NCBI GenBank assembly: GCA_944320495.1
Contig: CALUHR010000008.1
Coordinates: forward strand, 1 to 64,000
Source of the DNA: Candidatus Methanomethylophilaceae archaeon
GTDB taxonomy: Archaea > Thermoplasmatota > Thermoplasmata > Methanomassiliicoccales > Methanomethylophilaceae
Direction: 5' to 3'
DNA length: 64,000 nt
Below are positions 36,377 to 45,074 of the stretch, piece by piece; positions within the stretch are counted from its first letter, which is position 1, and the number at the start of each line of letters is the position of its first letter. The translations under genes and the position numbers were made by a program. Under the pieces are notes generated by a model. That model was not told the origin of the DNA. It was given only the letters and a program-made list of their open reading frames with translations, and did not search any database.

Positions 36377-36802
36377 TCAAAACGGACCTACGCCATGAAA
36401 CCTGAACACCATGTCGTCCAGGGATGCGAGTGCCAGGCATCCCAGGAAGAGCAGGACGTACATTATCCAGCAGGGTACCGCGAAAACTATCGTGAAGATG
36501 CCGAACGTTAGGAAGACGGCGGCCACGAAGAACAGTAGACCCAGGAGCAGGGCGATGTAGCCCCTCTTCTGTCTCGGGTTCCTGTAGATGAGGCCCAAGC
36601 CGAGGAGACCGACGAACGCCGGGATGACCGACAGGAGTATTGCGACCTTGCGGCTTCCGCTCCTCCTCTGCCTCTTCTGGTATCCTCCGGACCTGTCGCG
36701 GACCGGCTCCGGCTCGACGGGGATCTTCTTATAGCATTTGGGGCAGGTCACGCTGTTGGATGGTACCAGCTCGCCGCAGTACGGACAGCGCCTGTCGGCC
36801 AT
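36377..36802 (-). CDS. Zinc-ribbon membrane protein
   Basis: 141 residues. An N-terminal double CxxC ribbon (RCPYCGELVPSNSVTCPKC) is followed by a basic linker and three to four hydrophobic segments. A GGGTGAG site, which overlaps the upstream thioesterase stop, precedes the ATG at 36802. Function unknown. It resembles the zinc-ribbon proteins at 4219 and 18595 in plan, not in detail. Confidence 0.82.
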   Translation of the reverse strand: MADRRCPYCGELVPSNSVTCPKCYKKIPVEPEPVRDRSGGYQKRQRRSGSRKVAILLSVIPAFVGLLGLGLIYRNPRQKRGYIALLLGLLFFVAAVFLTFGIFTIVFAVPCWIMYVLLFLGCLALASLDDMVFRFHGVGPF

Positions 36803-36803
36803 G

Positions 36804-37235
36804 TTACTCACCCTTCAGGACGAACGAGGTGCATACGGCCGATGCGATAAGCTTTCCCTCCTCGCTATAGGCGCGCACGTCGTAGACCTCCAGGGACCTG
36901 GAGCGGTTGATCGGGACGCAGACCGCCCTCAGTCTTCCAGACGCGGGGCGGTAGTAGGAGATGTGGGTGTTCTGTCCGGTGCACGGATGATGCATGTTGC
37001 ATGCGATGGCGAAGGTATGATCGATCAGCCCGTACACGGCGCCCCCGTGACCCCTGGCCATGCTGTTCATGAGCTCGGGCCTGATCTCGAGGGAGCACTC
37101 TACGCGATCCGACTCGATAGATTCGATCTCGATGCCGAGGAGTCTGGCGAAGGGAGCACCGTACATGTCCATCACGGCATCTATGCACTGCCTGGTATCC
37201 TCGGACATTCTCACGAGGATCTCGTCCCTGTCCAT
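36804..37235 (-). CDS. PaaI-like hotdog-fold thioesterase
   Basis: 143 residues with the hotdog-fold block NSMARGHGGAVYGLIDHTFA, which holds the catalytic Asn/Asp and His-Gly-Gly pattern, and the strand HISYYRPASGRLRA. Such enzymes hydrolyse acyl-CoA thioesters; the substrate is unknown. A TATA-like CGTTAAGCC lies about 25 bases upstream of the start. It is followed without a gap by the zinc-ribbon membrane protein. Confidence 0.88.
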   Translation of the reverse strand: MDRDEILVRMSEDTRQCIDAVMDMYGAPFARLLGIEIESIESDRVECSLEIRPELMNSMARGHGGAVYGLIDHTFAIACNMHHPCTGQNTHISYYRPASGRLRAVCVPINRSRSLEVYDVRAYSEEGKLIASAVCTSFVLKGE

Positions 37236-37370
37236 GCCGCACCGTAGGGGGATCAGGGCTTAACGGTTGCCACCAGTCGTTCGGGGATGCTGGGATGATG
37301 AGGTCACATATCGGCCGTCCCTCACACAGGGATGGGAGAATGTATAATCGGAGGACGCTTGGGGGTGGCC

Positions 37371-38912
37371 ATGGAGGAGCCCCTCACTGTCACTCAGCTT
37401 AACACGAGAGTCAGGGCCCTGCTCTCCTCGACCCCCGATGTCAGGGACATCTGGGTCAGCGGGGAGATATCCAACCTCACACGCGCATCCTCCGGCCATT
37501 ACTACTTCGTCCTCAAGGACGCGACGGGGGAGGTGCGCTGCGCCCTCTTCGCCCGCGCGAGGTCGAGGGTCGACTTCGAGCCCAGGGAGAACATGAAGGT
37601 CCTCGCCTTCGGAAGCGCCGACCTGTACATCCAGAGGGGTAGCTACCAGTTCATCGTCGAGAACATGCGCCGCTCCGGCATCGGGGAGCTCTACCAGGCG
37701 TATGTGGAGCTGAAGAACAGGCTGGAGGGGGAGGGGCTGTTCGACCCGGCGAGGAAGAAGACCCTTCCGAAGTATCCGAGGAGGATCGGGGTGGTCACCT
37801 CGGAGACGGGGGCGGTCATCCATGATATCATAACGACGTCGGCGAGCAGGTTCCCGGCGGACATCATCCTGGCGCCCGCTCAGGTGCAGGGCGAGGGGGC
37901 TGCAGCCACCATCGTTTCCGGGATCAGGCTCCTGGACCGCTTCGGGGTGGACGTCATCATAGTCGGCAGGGGAGGCGGGTCCCTTGAGGATCTCTGGCCA
38001 TTCAACGAGGAATCGGTCGCCCGCGCGATATTCGAATGCTCCACCCCGATCGTATCCGCCGTCGGACACGAGACCGACTTCACCATCGCCGACTTCGTGG
38101 CGGACGTCCGCGCACCGACACCGACTGGTGCCGCGGCGATAATCCTCCGCGACAGAGCTGAGATACGCTCCCAGCTCAACAGGGACATGGCCAACGCCGA
38201 GAGGGCTCTCCGCTCGGTCCTGGACAGGATGAGGGCGTCCTTCGACGTCCTGGACGCAAGGCTCTCGCCCGAGAGGGCCTCCCGCGACCTCGATCTTAAG
38301 GGCATGTCCCTCGACGACTGGTGGGGGAGGGTGGACCGCTCCGTGAGGTCCGGCCTCTCCGAGAGGGAGCACCGGCTCGCCCTGCTCTCCGCCCGCGTAT
38401 CGGTAGCCGGCGCCTCCCAGGACATCGATTCCCGCAGGAGGGCGTTGGACGACATCGTCGAGAGGATCCGCAGAGCGGTGGCCGACGGGATGGCGAAGCG
38501 CGCGAGCGGTCTCGCCGTCCTAGATGCGAGGGTGTCGCCCGTGGCAGCTGTCAGGGACATTGAGAGCCGCAGGACCCGCCTGGAGGCAACATACGGCCGC
38601 GCATCTCCCGTGGACGCGGCCAGGGACCTGAGGGACCACAGGGCGAGGCTGGATTCGCTGTTCGCGAGAGCCTCTTCCGCATCGCTCGAGACCTACAGAT
38701 CATCATCATCGAGGCTCGAATCCGCATCCGCGGGCCTCGCATCGCTCAACCCCACGAGGGTCATGGAACGCGGATACGGGATAATCCTCAGACCGGACGG
38801 TCAGGTCCTGACATCGGTGTCGGACATGCTCGTCGGCGAGAAGATCGACATACGTCTGAGGGACGGTACCGCCAGGGCGGCGGTCAGAGAGATAACGGAG
38901 GACAGGGAATGA
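37371..38912 (+). CDS. xseA: Exodeoxyribonuclease VII large subunit
   Basis: 513 residues. The N-terminal OB fold (VSGEISNLTRASSGHYYFVL) is followed by the nuclease domain with KYPRRIGVVTSETGAVIHDI, IVGRGGGSLEDLWPFN and SAVGHETDFTIADFVAD. The C-terminal half is a long helical region with several similar ~65-residue units, seen as repeated DAR-V/L-SP...A-RD patterns. The start follows a TATA element (TGTATAATC, near 37341) by about 25 bases and a GGGGGTGG. ExoVII degrades single-stranded DNA and is mainly a bacterial enzyme, so bacterial origin is likely. Confidence 0.94.
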   Translation: MEEPLTVTQLNTRVRALLSSTPDVRDIWVSGEISNLTRASSGHYYFVLKDATGEVRCALFARARSRVDFEPRENMKVLAFGSADLYIQRGSYQFIVENMRRSGIGELYQAYVELKNRLEGEGLFDPARKKTLPKYPRRIGVVTSETGAVIHDIITTSASRFPADIILAPAQVQGEGAAATIVSGIRLLDRFGVDVIIVGRGGGSLEDLWPFNEESVARAIFECSTPIVSAVGHETDFTIADFVADVRAPTPTGAAAIILRDRAEIRSQLNRDMANAERALRSVLDRMRASFDVLDARLSPERASRDLDLKGMSLDDWWGRVDRSVRSGLSEREHRLALLSARVSVAGASQDIDSRRRALDDIVERIRRAVADGMAKRASGLAVLDARVSPVAAVRDIESRRTRLEATYGRASPVDAARDLRDHRARLDSLFARASSASLETYRSSSSRLESASAGLASLNPTRVMERGYGIILRPDGQVLTSVSDMLVGEKIDIRLRDGTARAAVREITEDRE

Positions 38913-39160
38913 CGGACATGGAGCAGTACAGGGCCGAGGTCGCAGAGATGACCTTCGAGAAGAGCATGGAGGAGCTGGAGAGGCTCGTCGATGAGCTCGA
39001 GCAGGGAGGCGTCGACCTCGACAGGAGCCTGGAGATCTACGAGAGGGCGGTGGTCCTGAGGGACCACTGCAGGGCCATCCTCGATGACGGCCAGCGCCGT
39101 ATCCAGAAGATCATGGAGACAGCCGACGGCGTCAGGACAGAGGACCTCAGGGTTGAGTGA
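38909..39160 (+). CDS. xseB: Exodeoxyribonuclease VII small subunit
   Basis: 83 residues with the XseB core TFEKSMEELERLVDELEQGG and LDRSLEIYERAVVLRDHCRA. Several XseB chains bind the helical part of XseA. The ATG overlaps the xseA stop (ATGA). Its 3' end overlaps the DUF4435 gene on the other strand by 14 bases. Confidence 0.94.
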   Translation: MTDMEQYRAEVAEMTFEKSMEELERLVDELEQGGVDLDRSLEIYERAVVLRDHCRAILDDGQRRIQKIMETADGVRTEDLRVE

Positions 39161-40010
39161 GCCTCCAGAGCGGGATTCCCGCCTCGTCGGCCCATTCGGT
39201 GGTGTCCGCGTAGAGCCTGGTGGAGCGGAAGCACTCGTCAGAGAACGCCAGTCTGAGGGCGCCGCCGAGGGACCCCTCGTCCAGCCCGGACGCGTTGAAC
39301 CCTCCGAATGAGCGCTTCAGGCCGATAAGCAGTATGGAGATCGTGTCGTGACCGCGTGCGGCCTCCCACATGTCGTCGAGCTGCTCGGCCTCGTCGTTGA
39401 GGATCCTAAGGAGCTCCTTCCTGCCGATCCTGGCCGAGCGGGAGTTGTCCAGCACCTCGGACACCATCTGGCGGGCGTCGAGGGCCATGCTGGCAGGGTT
39501 GATGAAGCGGTTGAAAGTGAGATTCTTGAAGCTCAGGTTGAGCCCCCTCTCCTGCGATATGAACATCAACAGGCCGATCGGATAGCTGGACGAAACCAGC
39601 GCATCCCTTATCGGGCCGAACCTCTCCTCGAAGCGGTCCACCTTCTCCGGGTCGCCATACTCGCTTATGACGTCATCCAGGGCGTTGCTCCTGATCGCCA
39701 TCATCTCCATGTCGCGGCAGTCGGTGTGGAAGAGTGGGGGCCTGGCGTGGCGACCGCGGAGGCGCTCCAGGTCGGGGTCCATGATCCCGAGCGTCTTCCG
39801 GTCCCTCCTGCGACCGGACATCTCCTTCACAACGCCACGGACGTTGTCCTTGGAGTGCGCGATCACGATGCTGACCTCGCCGCGGTCGACGAATTTGCCG
39901 AAAAGCCTGCTGTCGGTTATGCCCTCGACGATCAGGAACGCACCGTCGAACACGGTGCGCTCCATGCTGAGCTCGTTGCAGATGTCCTCGGTCGTCAGGA
40001 ACTCGCGCAT
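39147..40010 (-). CDS. DUF4435 TOPRIM-like protein, AriB-like
   Basis: 287 residues. A TOPRIM-like start is visible: FLIVEGITDSRLFGKFV, with Glu29 and Asp33, and the acidic pair in LGIMDPDLERL. DUF4435 proteins pair with AAA ATPases in defence loci; in the PARIS system the DUF4435 subunit AriB is the nuclease released by the ATPase AriA. Here it directly follows such an ATPase and is translated from ATG 40010 close to the ATPase end. Its role as a defence effector is inference from family and pairing. Confidence 0.78.
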   Translation of the reverse strand: MREFLTTEDICNELSMERTVFDGAFLIVEGITDSRLFGKFVDRGEVSIVIAHSKDNVRGVVKEMSGRRRDRKTLGIMDPDLERLRGRHARPPLFHTDCRDMEMMAIRSNALDDVISEYGDPEKVDRFEERFGPIRDALVSSSYPIGLLMFISQERGLNLSFKNLTFNRFINPASMALDARQMVSEVLDNSRSARIGRKELLRILNDEAEQLDDMWEAARGHDTISILLIGLKRSFGGFNASGLDEGSLGGALRLAFSDECFRSTRLYADTTEWADEAGIPLWRLTQP

Positions 40011-41043
40011 TGGTAGGCCTCAGCTCCCTGGCCATGTCCCACTTGTCGTGGATGATCTGGGGCGAATGCGTGGCGACGATCATCTGGATGTCGCGTACCC
40101 TGCAGATGTCGAGAAGATAGTCCCCGAGCTTCTGCTGCCAGCAGACGTGGAGGGATATCTCCGGTTCGTCGATGATGACGATGGAGCCCTGGGGGGCGTG
40201 GAAGAGCAGAGCGTAGAACATGATGAGGATCTGCTTCTCTCCTGACGAGAGCTTCTGCAGCTGGAGAACGGTGCCATTGTTCATCGCCACCCCGATCCTG
40301 CCGGTGTCCGAGACGGTTACGGACTTGTTGAGGAAAATGTCGTTGACGATGTCTTTGAAGATGATGACGGACTCGGCGAGGATGTAATCCTTCTCGACAT
40401 AGTCGGCGAGGGAGCTGGCCAGCTCCTCGTATCCCTTGCGGTCCTTGGCAATCTCGTACCTGGACGGAGGGAACTTCTTGCCTGCTGGTATGTCGGGTTC
40501 GAAACCCGCGTCCCTGATAAAGTCGAGCTTGGCCTTGAGGTCCTTGCACCAGAACTCCAGGTCGCCGTCGGACATCTCCGACACGCCCTCCCTGAGCACC
40601 GGCTCGAGCTCCCTGTGCTCCCTCGCATAGCGGATGCGGTCCGCCAGCTCCTGGGCGTACACCTCGAGGGTGGGGGCCAGATGCCCGTCGCCCCTCTTGA
40701 TGGCTAACCTCTCCGGCGGGACGTAGAGCGTCTCGACGATGGAGGCCATGTCGGAGGGAGTCAGGTCCGTGTCGACGTCGCTCTTCCTCATGAGCACGAG
40801 CATCTCACCCTGGTAGTTCTGGATGACAAGGTCCTCGTCGTCGTCGAAGAGGATGTCAAACCTGGAGAACGGGGTCCCGCGGAGGTAGTCCACATCGCCG
40901 CGGAGGGCGGCGTAGATCATCCTCATCAGAGTACTCTTCCCAAGACCATTTGGGGAGTGCAGGAACGTGAGCGGCTGACCCATATCGAGGGCGAAGTCAT
41001 ACTCGTTGAAGAGCTTCGAGACATAGACTGACTTTATCTTCAT
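39995..41043 (-). CDS. AAA/ABC-type ATPase, AriA-like
   Basis: About 349 residues of a SMC/ABC-like ATPase: Walker A SPNGLGKST (30-38), signature QKLSSGEKQIL, Walker B SIVIIDEPEISLH and the switch histidine in IVATHSPQII. This compact form is that of the AAA15/21 group, including AriA of PARIS and OLD-type ATPases. The frame has no stop at the end of the domain and is open to 39673, inside the DUF4435 gene. TGA at 39995, in the frame one missing base would restore, is taken as the end; another stop in the third frame lies slightly earlier. Confidence 0.78.
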
Positions 41044-41168
41044 GGGCGTCCTGAAAATGGCCCTATCAGATAGAAGAAGGTTTCAGTGAGCCGGGGGCGT
41101 CTGGCATCCGGTGCCTGACTGTCGGAGTTAAGAAACCTATTAATCGGGTCCGCCAATCAACCGGGACG

Positions 41169-42002
41169 ATGGACGCCGACAAGACCTTCGAAGAGATACG
41201 CTCGCTCATATCGCAGGGCAGGAACGAAGAGGCCGTGGAGCTCACGGGGGAGCTCGCCGAGAGCTCGTCCGACCCCATGGTCGGGATCAAATGCCTCTCC
41301 CTTCTGAAGGTCGTCGGCGAGACCGAGAGGTCCAAGCCCATAGTCTCGAAGGTCGCATCCAATCTGCCAGATGACCCCCAGATGAGGATCCAGATTGCGG
41401 GTGCCCTCCGCGGGCTCGAATATCCGTCCACTGCCTACGGCATCCTTAAGGCCATGGACCAGGACGATACGGTCAGGAGGCTCTCGTGCATGTGCCTCGA
41501 GGACATGGAGGAGTACGAGCTCGCCCTGGATGCGGTGACCTCGATATCGCAGCTCCTTCCCTTCGACCGCGTCATGCTCACGGAAGTCAACAGCGCGTTG
41601 GGCAACCACAAGGAGGCCGTCAGGGTGTCCGAGGATCTCCTCCGCGAGTACCCGGACGATTTCGACGTCCGCAGGTCCTACGTCTCGGCACTCCTCCTGG
41701 CCGGAAGGGACAAGGAGGCCGTCAAGTTCGCCCGCGGATGCCTCAAGGAGAAGACCGCAGGTTCCAACGCCCTGGTGGCCTACGTCATGCGCATCCTGGG
41801 CAACACCAAGGCCGCGGCCGGATATGCCACCCGCGCGATCAACATGGATCCCAAGAACGTCAGCGCCATGGAGACCCTGGGCATATGCCTTGCCGAGAAG
41901 GGCGAGTACGACAAGGCCCGCATCGTGGCAGGGGCCATCAACGAGGCCTCTCCGGGCAGCCGCGCCGCCCTCAACGTCCTTTCCTTCTGCGAGGGGCACT
42001 GA
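41169..42002 (+). CDS. Tetratricopeptide-repeat protein
   Basis: 277 residues of degenerate 34-residue helical repeats with TPR spacing, clearest in NALVAYVMRILGNTKAAAGY and SAMETLGICLAEKGEYDKAR. There is no signal peptide or membrane segment, so it is a cytoplasmic scaffold. A TATA element CTATTAATC (41137-41145) lies about 25 bases upstream of the ATG. Partners unknown. Confidence 0.82.
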   Translation: MDADKTFEEIRSLISQGRNEEAVELTGELAESSSDPMVGIKCLSLLKVVGETERSKPIVSKVASNLPDDPQMRIQIAGALRGLEYPSTAYGILKAMDQDDTVRRLSCMCLEDMEEYELALDAVTSISQLLPFDRVMLTEVNSALGNHKEAVRVSEDLLREYPDDFDVRRSYVSALLLAGRDKEAVKFARGCLKEKTAGSNALVAYVMRILGNTKAAAGYATRAINMDPKNVSAMETLGICLAEKGEYDKARIVAGAINEASPGSRAALNVLSFCEGH

Positions 42003-42014
42003 CCCCTCCCCAAC

Positions 42015-43577
42015 TCACATCCTTCTTCCGGACCTTCTGACGCCGATGTCCGAGACGCGGCCCCTGCGCTTGGCGCGGCTGTTGAGCCAGACGTCCTTCC
42101 AGAACCCGGGCGTGAAGAGGATCGCGGCCGTGACTATCTCGAGACGTCCCATCCACATCAGCACGATGAGGATGCCCTTGATCCAGCCGTCGAGCCCGGC
42201 GAAGTCCCCGGTGGGTCCGAAGTTGCCGAAACCCATGCCTCCGTTGGACACCGCGGATATGGAGAGTCCGACCGAGTCCAGCAGGTCGTTGCCCCCGGTC
42301 ATGATCAGGACCGCACCGATGAGGATGGTCAGGACGAACATCACGAACACCATGAGCGCCGAACGGATCACGCTGTCCTCGACCACGCGGCCGTCGACCT
42401 TCACGGAGTAGACGGAGTTGGTGTGGACCAGGGTGCTGAATCCTGCCCTGATGTACTCGTAGATGATCCTCAGCCTCCCGATCTTGATTCCTCCGCTGGT
42501 GGAGCTGGTGGACGCTCCGATTACGACGACGATCATCAGGAAGATGGTGCACTGGGCCGGCCAGAGGGTGTAGTCCTCGACGTAGAATCCCGTGGACGTC
42601 CCGAGGGACACCGTGGTGAACAGGACGTCCTTGAAGACCTCGTAGAGGCTCCTGGCGTCGGTAGGCTTGCCGGAGACGATCATGTCCTGGAGCATCAGCA
42701 GGAAGATGACCACCGTGATGACCCCGAACCACACGATCATGGCACGGTACTCGGAGTTGCCACGGTAGACGCCGCGCTCCCTCCTGGCTATGGCGCGGTA
42801 GTGGAGGTAGAAGTTCGTTCCTCCGAGGAACATGAAGGCGATGGTGACCCATTGGACGGCGTCCGAGTAGATCATCAGGCTGCTGTTGAACATGAACAGG
42901 CCACCGGTCGAGATGGTGGAGAACATGAGGCACATGGCCTCGATGGTAGGCACCTGCAGGATCACGAGGAAGATGAAGTTCAGGGCGCTCAGCAGCATGT
43001 AGATCATGATGAACGAGCGGGCGACGTCCCTCATCTTATGGGAGTAGTCCGAGGACTCGTACCCGGCCAGCTCGTTGTAGAACAGTCCGCGGCCGTGGCC
43101 CACCTTCGGCAAGAAGTAAAGGAAGATCAGGACGACGGCGATACCTCCGATCCACTGGGTCATGGACCTCCAGATCAGGAGACTGGTGCTCTGCTCGCTC
43201 AGGTCGCCGATGACGGTGAGCCCGGTGGTGGTGATGCCGCTGACCGACTCGAAGATCGCGTCAATGGGGTCTATCCCCGACATGATGTAAGGGATGGTGC
43301 CGATGGCGAACATCACCAGCCAGGAGAGCCCAACCAGCAGCAGTCCGTTCACGAAGCGGAACGTGCGGTACTGGGTGAACATGAGGTACTGGAAGGATCC
43401 GAGGGCCAGAAGAAACGGGATCGGGGCAAGGAAGGGCATAGCGTCCTCGCCGAAGTACAGGGCGAAGGCGGCCGGCACCAGCAGCACCAGGCCGAAGATT
43501 ACCTCCACCAGGCCGAGGACGTTGACCGTCGTCCCCTCCCAACGGATGCAGCGCTTGCGAAAATCCTTCCACTTCAA
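42015..43577 (-). CDS. trkH: Potassium uptake protein TrkH
   Basis: 520 residues with the four pore-loop repeats of the TrkH/KtrB family, each with a selectivity-filter glycine: SGITTTGLTVI, STISTGGLFMF, VSLGTSTGFYV and SNGGMGFGNFGP. It begins at a TTG (43577) behind a GTGATC-type site, four bases after the trkA stop; no ATG fits. With TrkA it forms the K+ uptake channel. The last 20 residues are strongly basic. Its stop is 12 bases from that of the convergent TPR gene. Confidence 0.94.
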   Translation of the reverse strand: MKWKDFRKRCIRWEGTTVNVLGLVEVIFGLVLLVPAAFALYFGEDAMPFLAPIPFLLALGSFQYLMFTQYRTFRFVNGLLLVGLSWLVMFAIGTIPYIMSGIDPIDAIFESVSGITTTGLTVIGDLSEQSTSLLIWRSMTQWIGGIAVVLIFLYFLPKVGHGRGLFYNELAGYESSDYSHKMRDVARSFIMIYMLLSALNFIFLVILQVPTIEAMCLMFSTISTGGLFMFNSSLMIYSDAVQWVTIAFMFLGGTNFYLHYRAIARRERGVYRGNSEYRAMIVWFGVITVVIFLLMLQDMIVSGKPTDARSLYEVFKDVLFTTVSLGTSTGFYVEDYTLWPAQCTIFLMIVVVIGASTSSTSGGIKIGRLRIIYEYIRAGFSTLVHTNSVYSVKVDGRVVEDSVIRSALMVFVMFVLTILIGAVLIMTGGNDLLDSVGLSISAVSNGGMGFGNFGPTGDFAGLDGWIKGILIVLMWMGRLEIVTAAILFTPGFWKDVWLNSRAKRRGRVSDIGVRRSGRRM

Positions 43578-43581
43578 CCGA

Positions 43582-44934
43582 TCACATCTCCGGCAGGACT
43601 CCCTTGCCGAAGATCCTCACGACCTCCGACTCCATCTTCGCGTTCGAGAATAGAATGACCGAGTCACCGTCCTCCATCCTGGTGTCCAGCACCGGGTACA
43701 GGATCTCGCCTTGGCGCTCGATGGCCACGAGACGGAGCCCCTCGGGCATGTTCAGGTCCCCGACGAAGCGGTTCAGCAGCTTGGAGCCCGAGTCGACGAC
43801 ATGGGTGAAGAACATCCAGTCGCTGCTCTGCATCCTGGCTATGGCCAGCTCGTCGGAGACGAGGCATTTGATGATCTCGTTGGACACGACCTGGTTGAAG
43901 CCGATGATGGTCTGCAGGCCGGTGTAGCGGAAGATGTCCTCGTACTCGCGCATGAAATACCGAGAGATGACCTTGCGCGCGTTGTGCCTGCCGGCGGACA
44001 TGCACATGAGGAGGTTCGTCTCGTCCCTCGACGAGGTCGAGACGGTGGCATCCACGCGGAACACGTTCTCGTCCGCCTGGATGTTCGGGTCGGTGTAGTC
44101 GGCGTTGATGATGGCGACGCCGCTGAGCGCCCTGGAGAGGGCGATGCAGCGGGCCGGGTCGCGCTCGATGATCTTGATGTATCTCTTTACGGGATCGTCG
44201 GAGAGCATCTTGGCGAGGTTTAATCCGACGATGGAGCCTCCGAGGATGCAGACCTCCCTGGTGACGTCCTCGACACCGACCATCTCGTTGAACTGGGAGA
44301 TTGCCTCGTCGCTCCCGAACACGCACAGGCGGTCGCCGGGATGGACCTCCATCGTCTCCGGGGATGTGAACACATCGTCGTCGCGATAGATGGCGAAAAC
44401 GGTGCATCCTGGCGGTATGGGGAGGTGCATGACGACACGTCCCACGATGGGCTTCTGTCCCTGGACGGAGAACACGGCGATGCTCACGCCCATGCTCCTG
44501 ATGCTCTCGTACTCGACGACGTTCTCGAGGACGCTGAGCCTGTACATCTTCTCCGCGGTCGTCAGGTCGGGGGATATGATGTAGTCGATGCCCTCCACGC
44601 CGTCGGACGCGGTGTCGACCATGAAGTCGGGGTTGTGGATGGTGGCCACGGTCTTGATGTCGGGCTTGATCCTCTTGGCCATCATGCAGACGAATAGGTT
44701 CTCCGAGTCTGAGCTCAGCGTCGAGACTATGACCTCGGCGCCATGGCTCTCTATGGCGTATCTGAGGATGCGCGGATTCGTACCGTCCTCCCTCAGGACG
44801 GCGACGTTGAGGCGGCCCTTCAGGGTCTCCGTCACGGATTCGTCCTTCTCGATGACGAGGACGTCGTGAACGTCGGAGACCGTCTCGGCGGAGACGAATC
44901 CGACGTTCCCCGCCCCGACTATGATGACCTTCAT
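43582..44934 (-). CDS. trkA: Trk potassium uptake regulator TrkA
   Basis: 450 residues with two RCK halves. Each has a Rossmann nucleotide-binding start (MKVIIVGAGNVGFVSAETVS and EVCILGGSIVGLNLAKMLS) followed by a TrkA-C domain. It binds NAD(H) or ATP on the cytoplasmic side and gates TrkH. A TATA box (GTTATAGTT, minus strand) is about 25 bases upstream, with CCGACCGAA directly before it. Confidence 0.94.
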   Translation of the reverse strand: MKVIIVGAGNVGFVSAETVSDVHDVLVIEKDESVTETLKGRLNVAVLREDGTNPRILRYAIESHGAEVIVSTLSSDSENLFVCMMAKRIKPDIKTVATIHNPDFMVDTASDGVEGIDYIISPDLTTAEKMYRLSVLENVVEYESIRSMGVSIAVFSVQGQKPIVGRVVMHLPIPPGCTVFAIYRDDDVFTSPETMEVHPGDRLCVFGSDEAISQFNEMVGVEDVTREVCILGGSIVGLNLAKMLSDDPVKRYIKIIERDPARCIALSRALSGVAIINADYTDPNIQADENVFRVDATVSTSSRDETNLLMCMSAGRHNARKVISRYFMREYEDIFRYTGLQTIIGFNQVVSNEIIKCLVSDELAIARMQSSDWMFFTHVVDSGSKLLNRFVGDLNMPEGLRLVAIERQGEILYPVLDTRMEDGDSVILFSNAKMESEVVRIFGKGVLPEM

Positions 44935-44956
44935 CCGCTGGGACTACGCCTACGGG

Positions 44957-45049
44957 AACTATAACACTTTTCGGTCGGTCGGGAGGGGTCATCCAGCCCC
45001 CTCTCCCTTCCATATATAGGATATGGAGTTTCCGACCGAATCATATTAA
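44957..45049. promoter_or_regulatory. Symmetric divergent promoter of trkA and hisD
   Basis: The nonamer CCGACCGAA occurs once on each strand (45032-45040 plus, 44978-44970 minus), in each case just upstream of a TATA box: TCATATTAA for hisD and GTTATAGTT for trkA. It is at the BRE position. Between them is another perfect inverted repeat, CCATAT / ATATGG (45010-45026, 5-bp spacer). The design suggests one factor controlling both directions. Confidence 0.5.
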
Positions 45050-45074
45050 CATTGAGATTCGCATCCGTCGCCTC

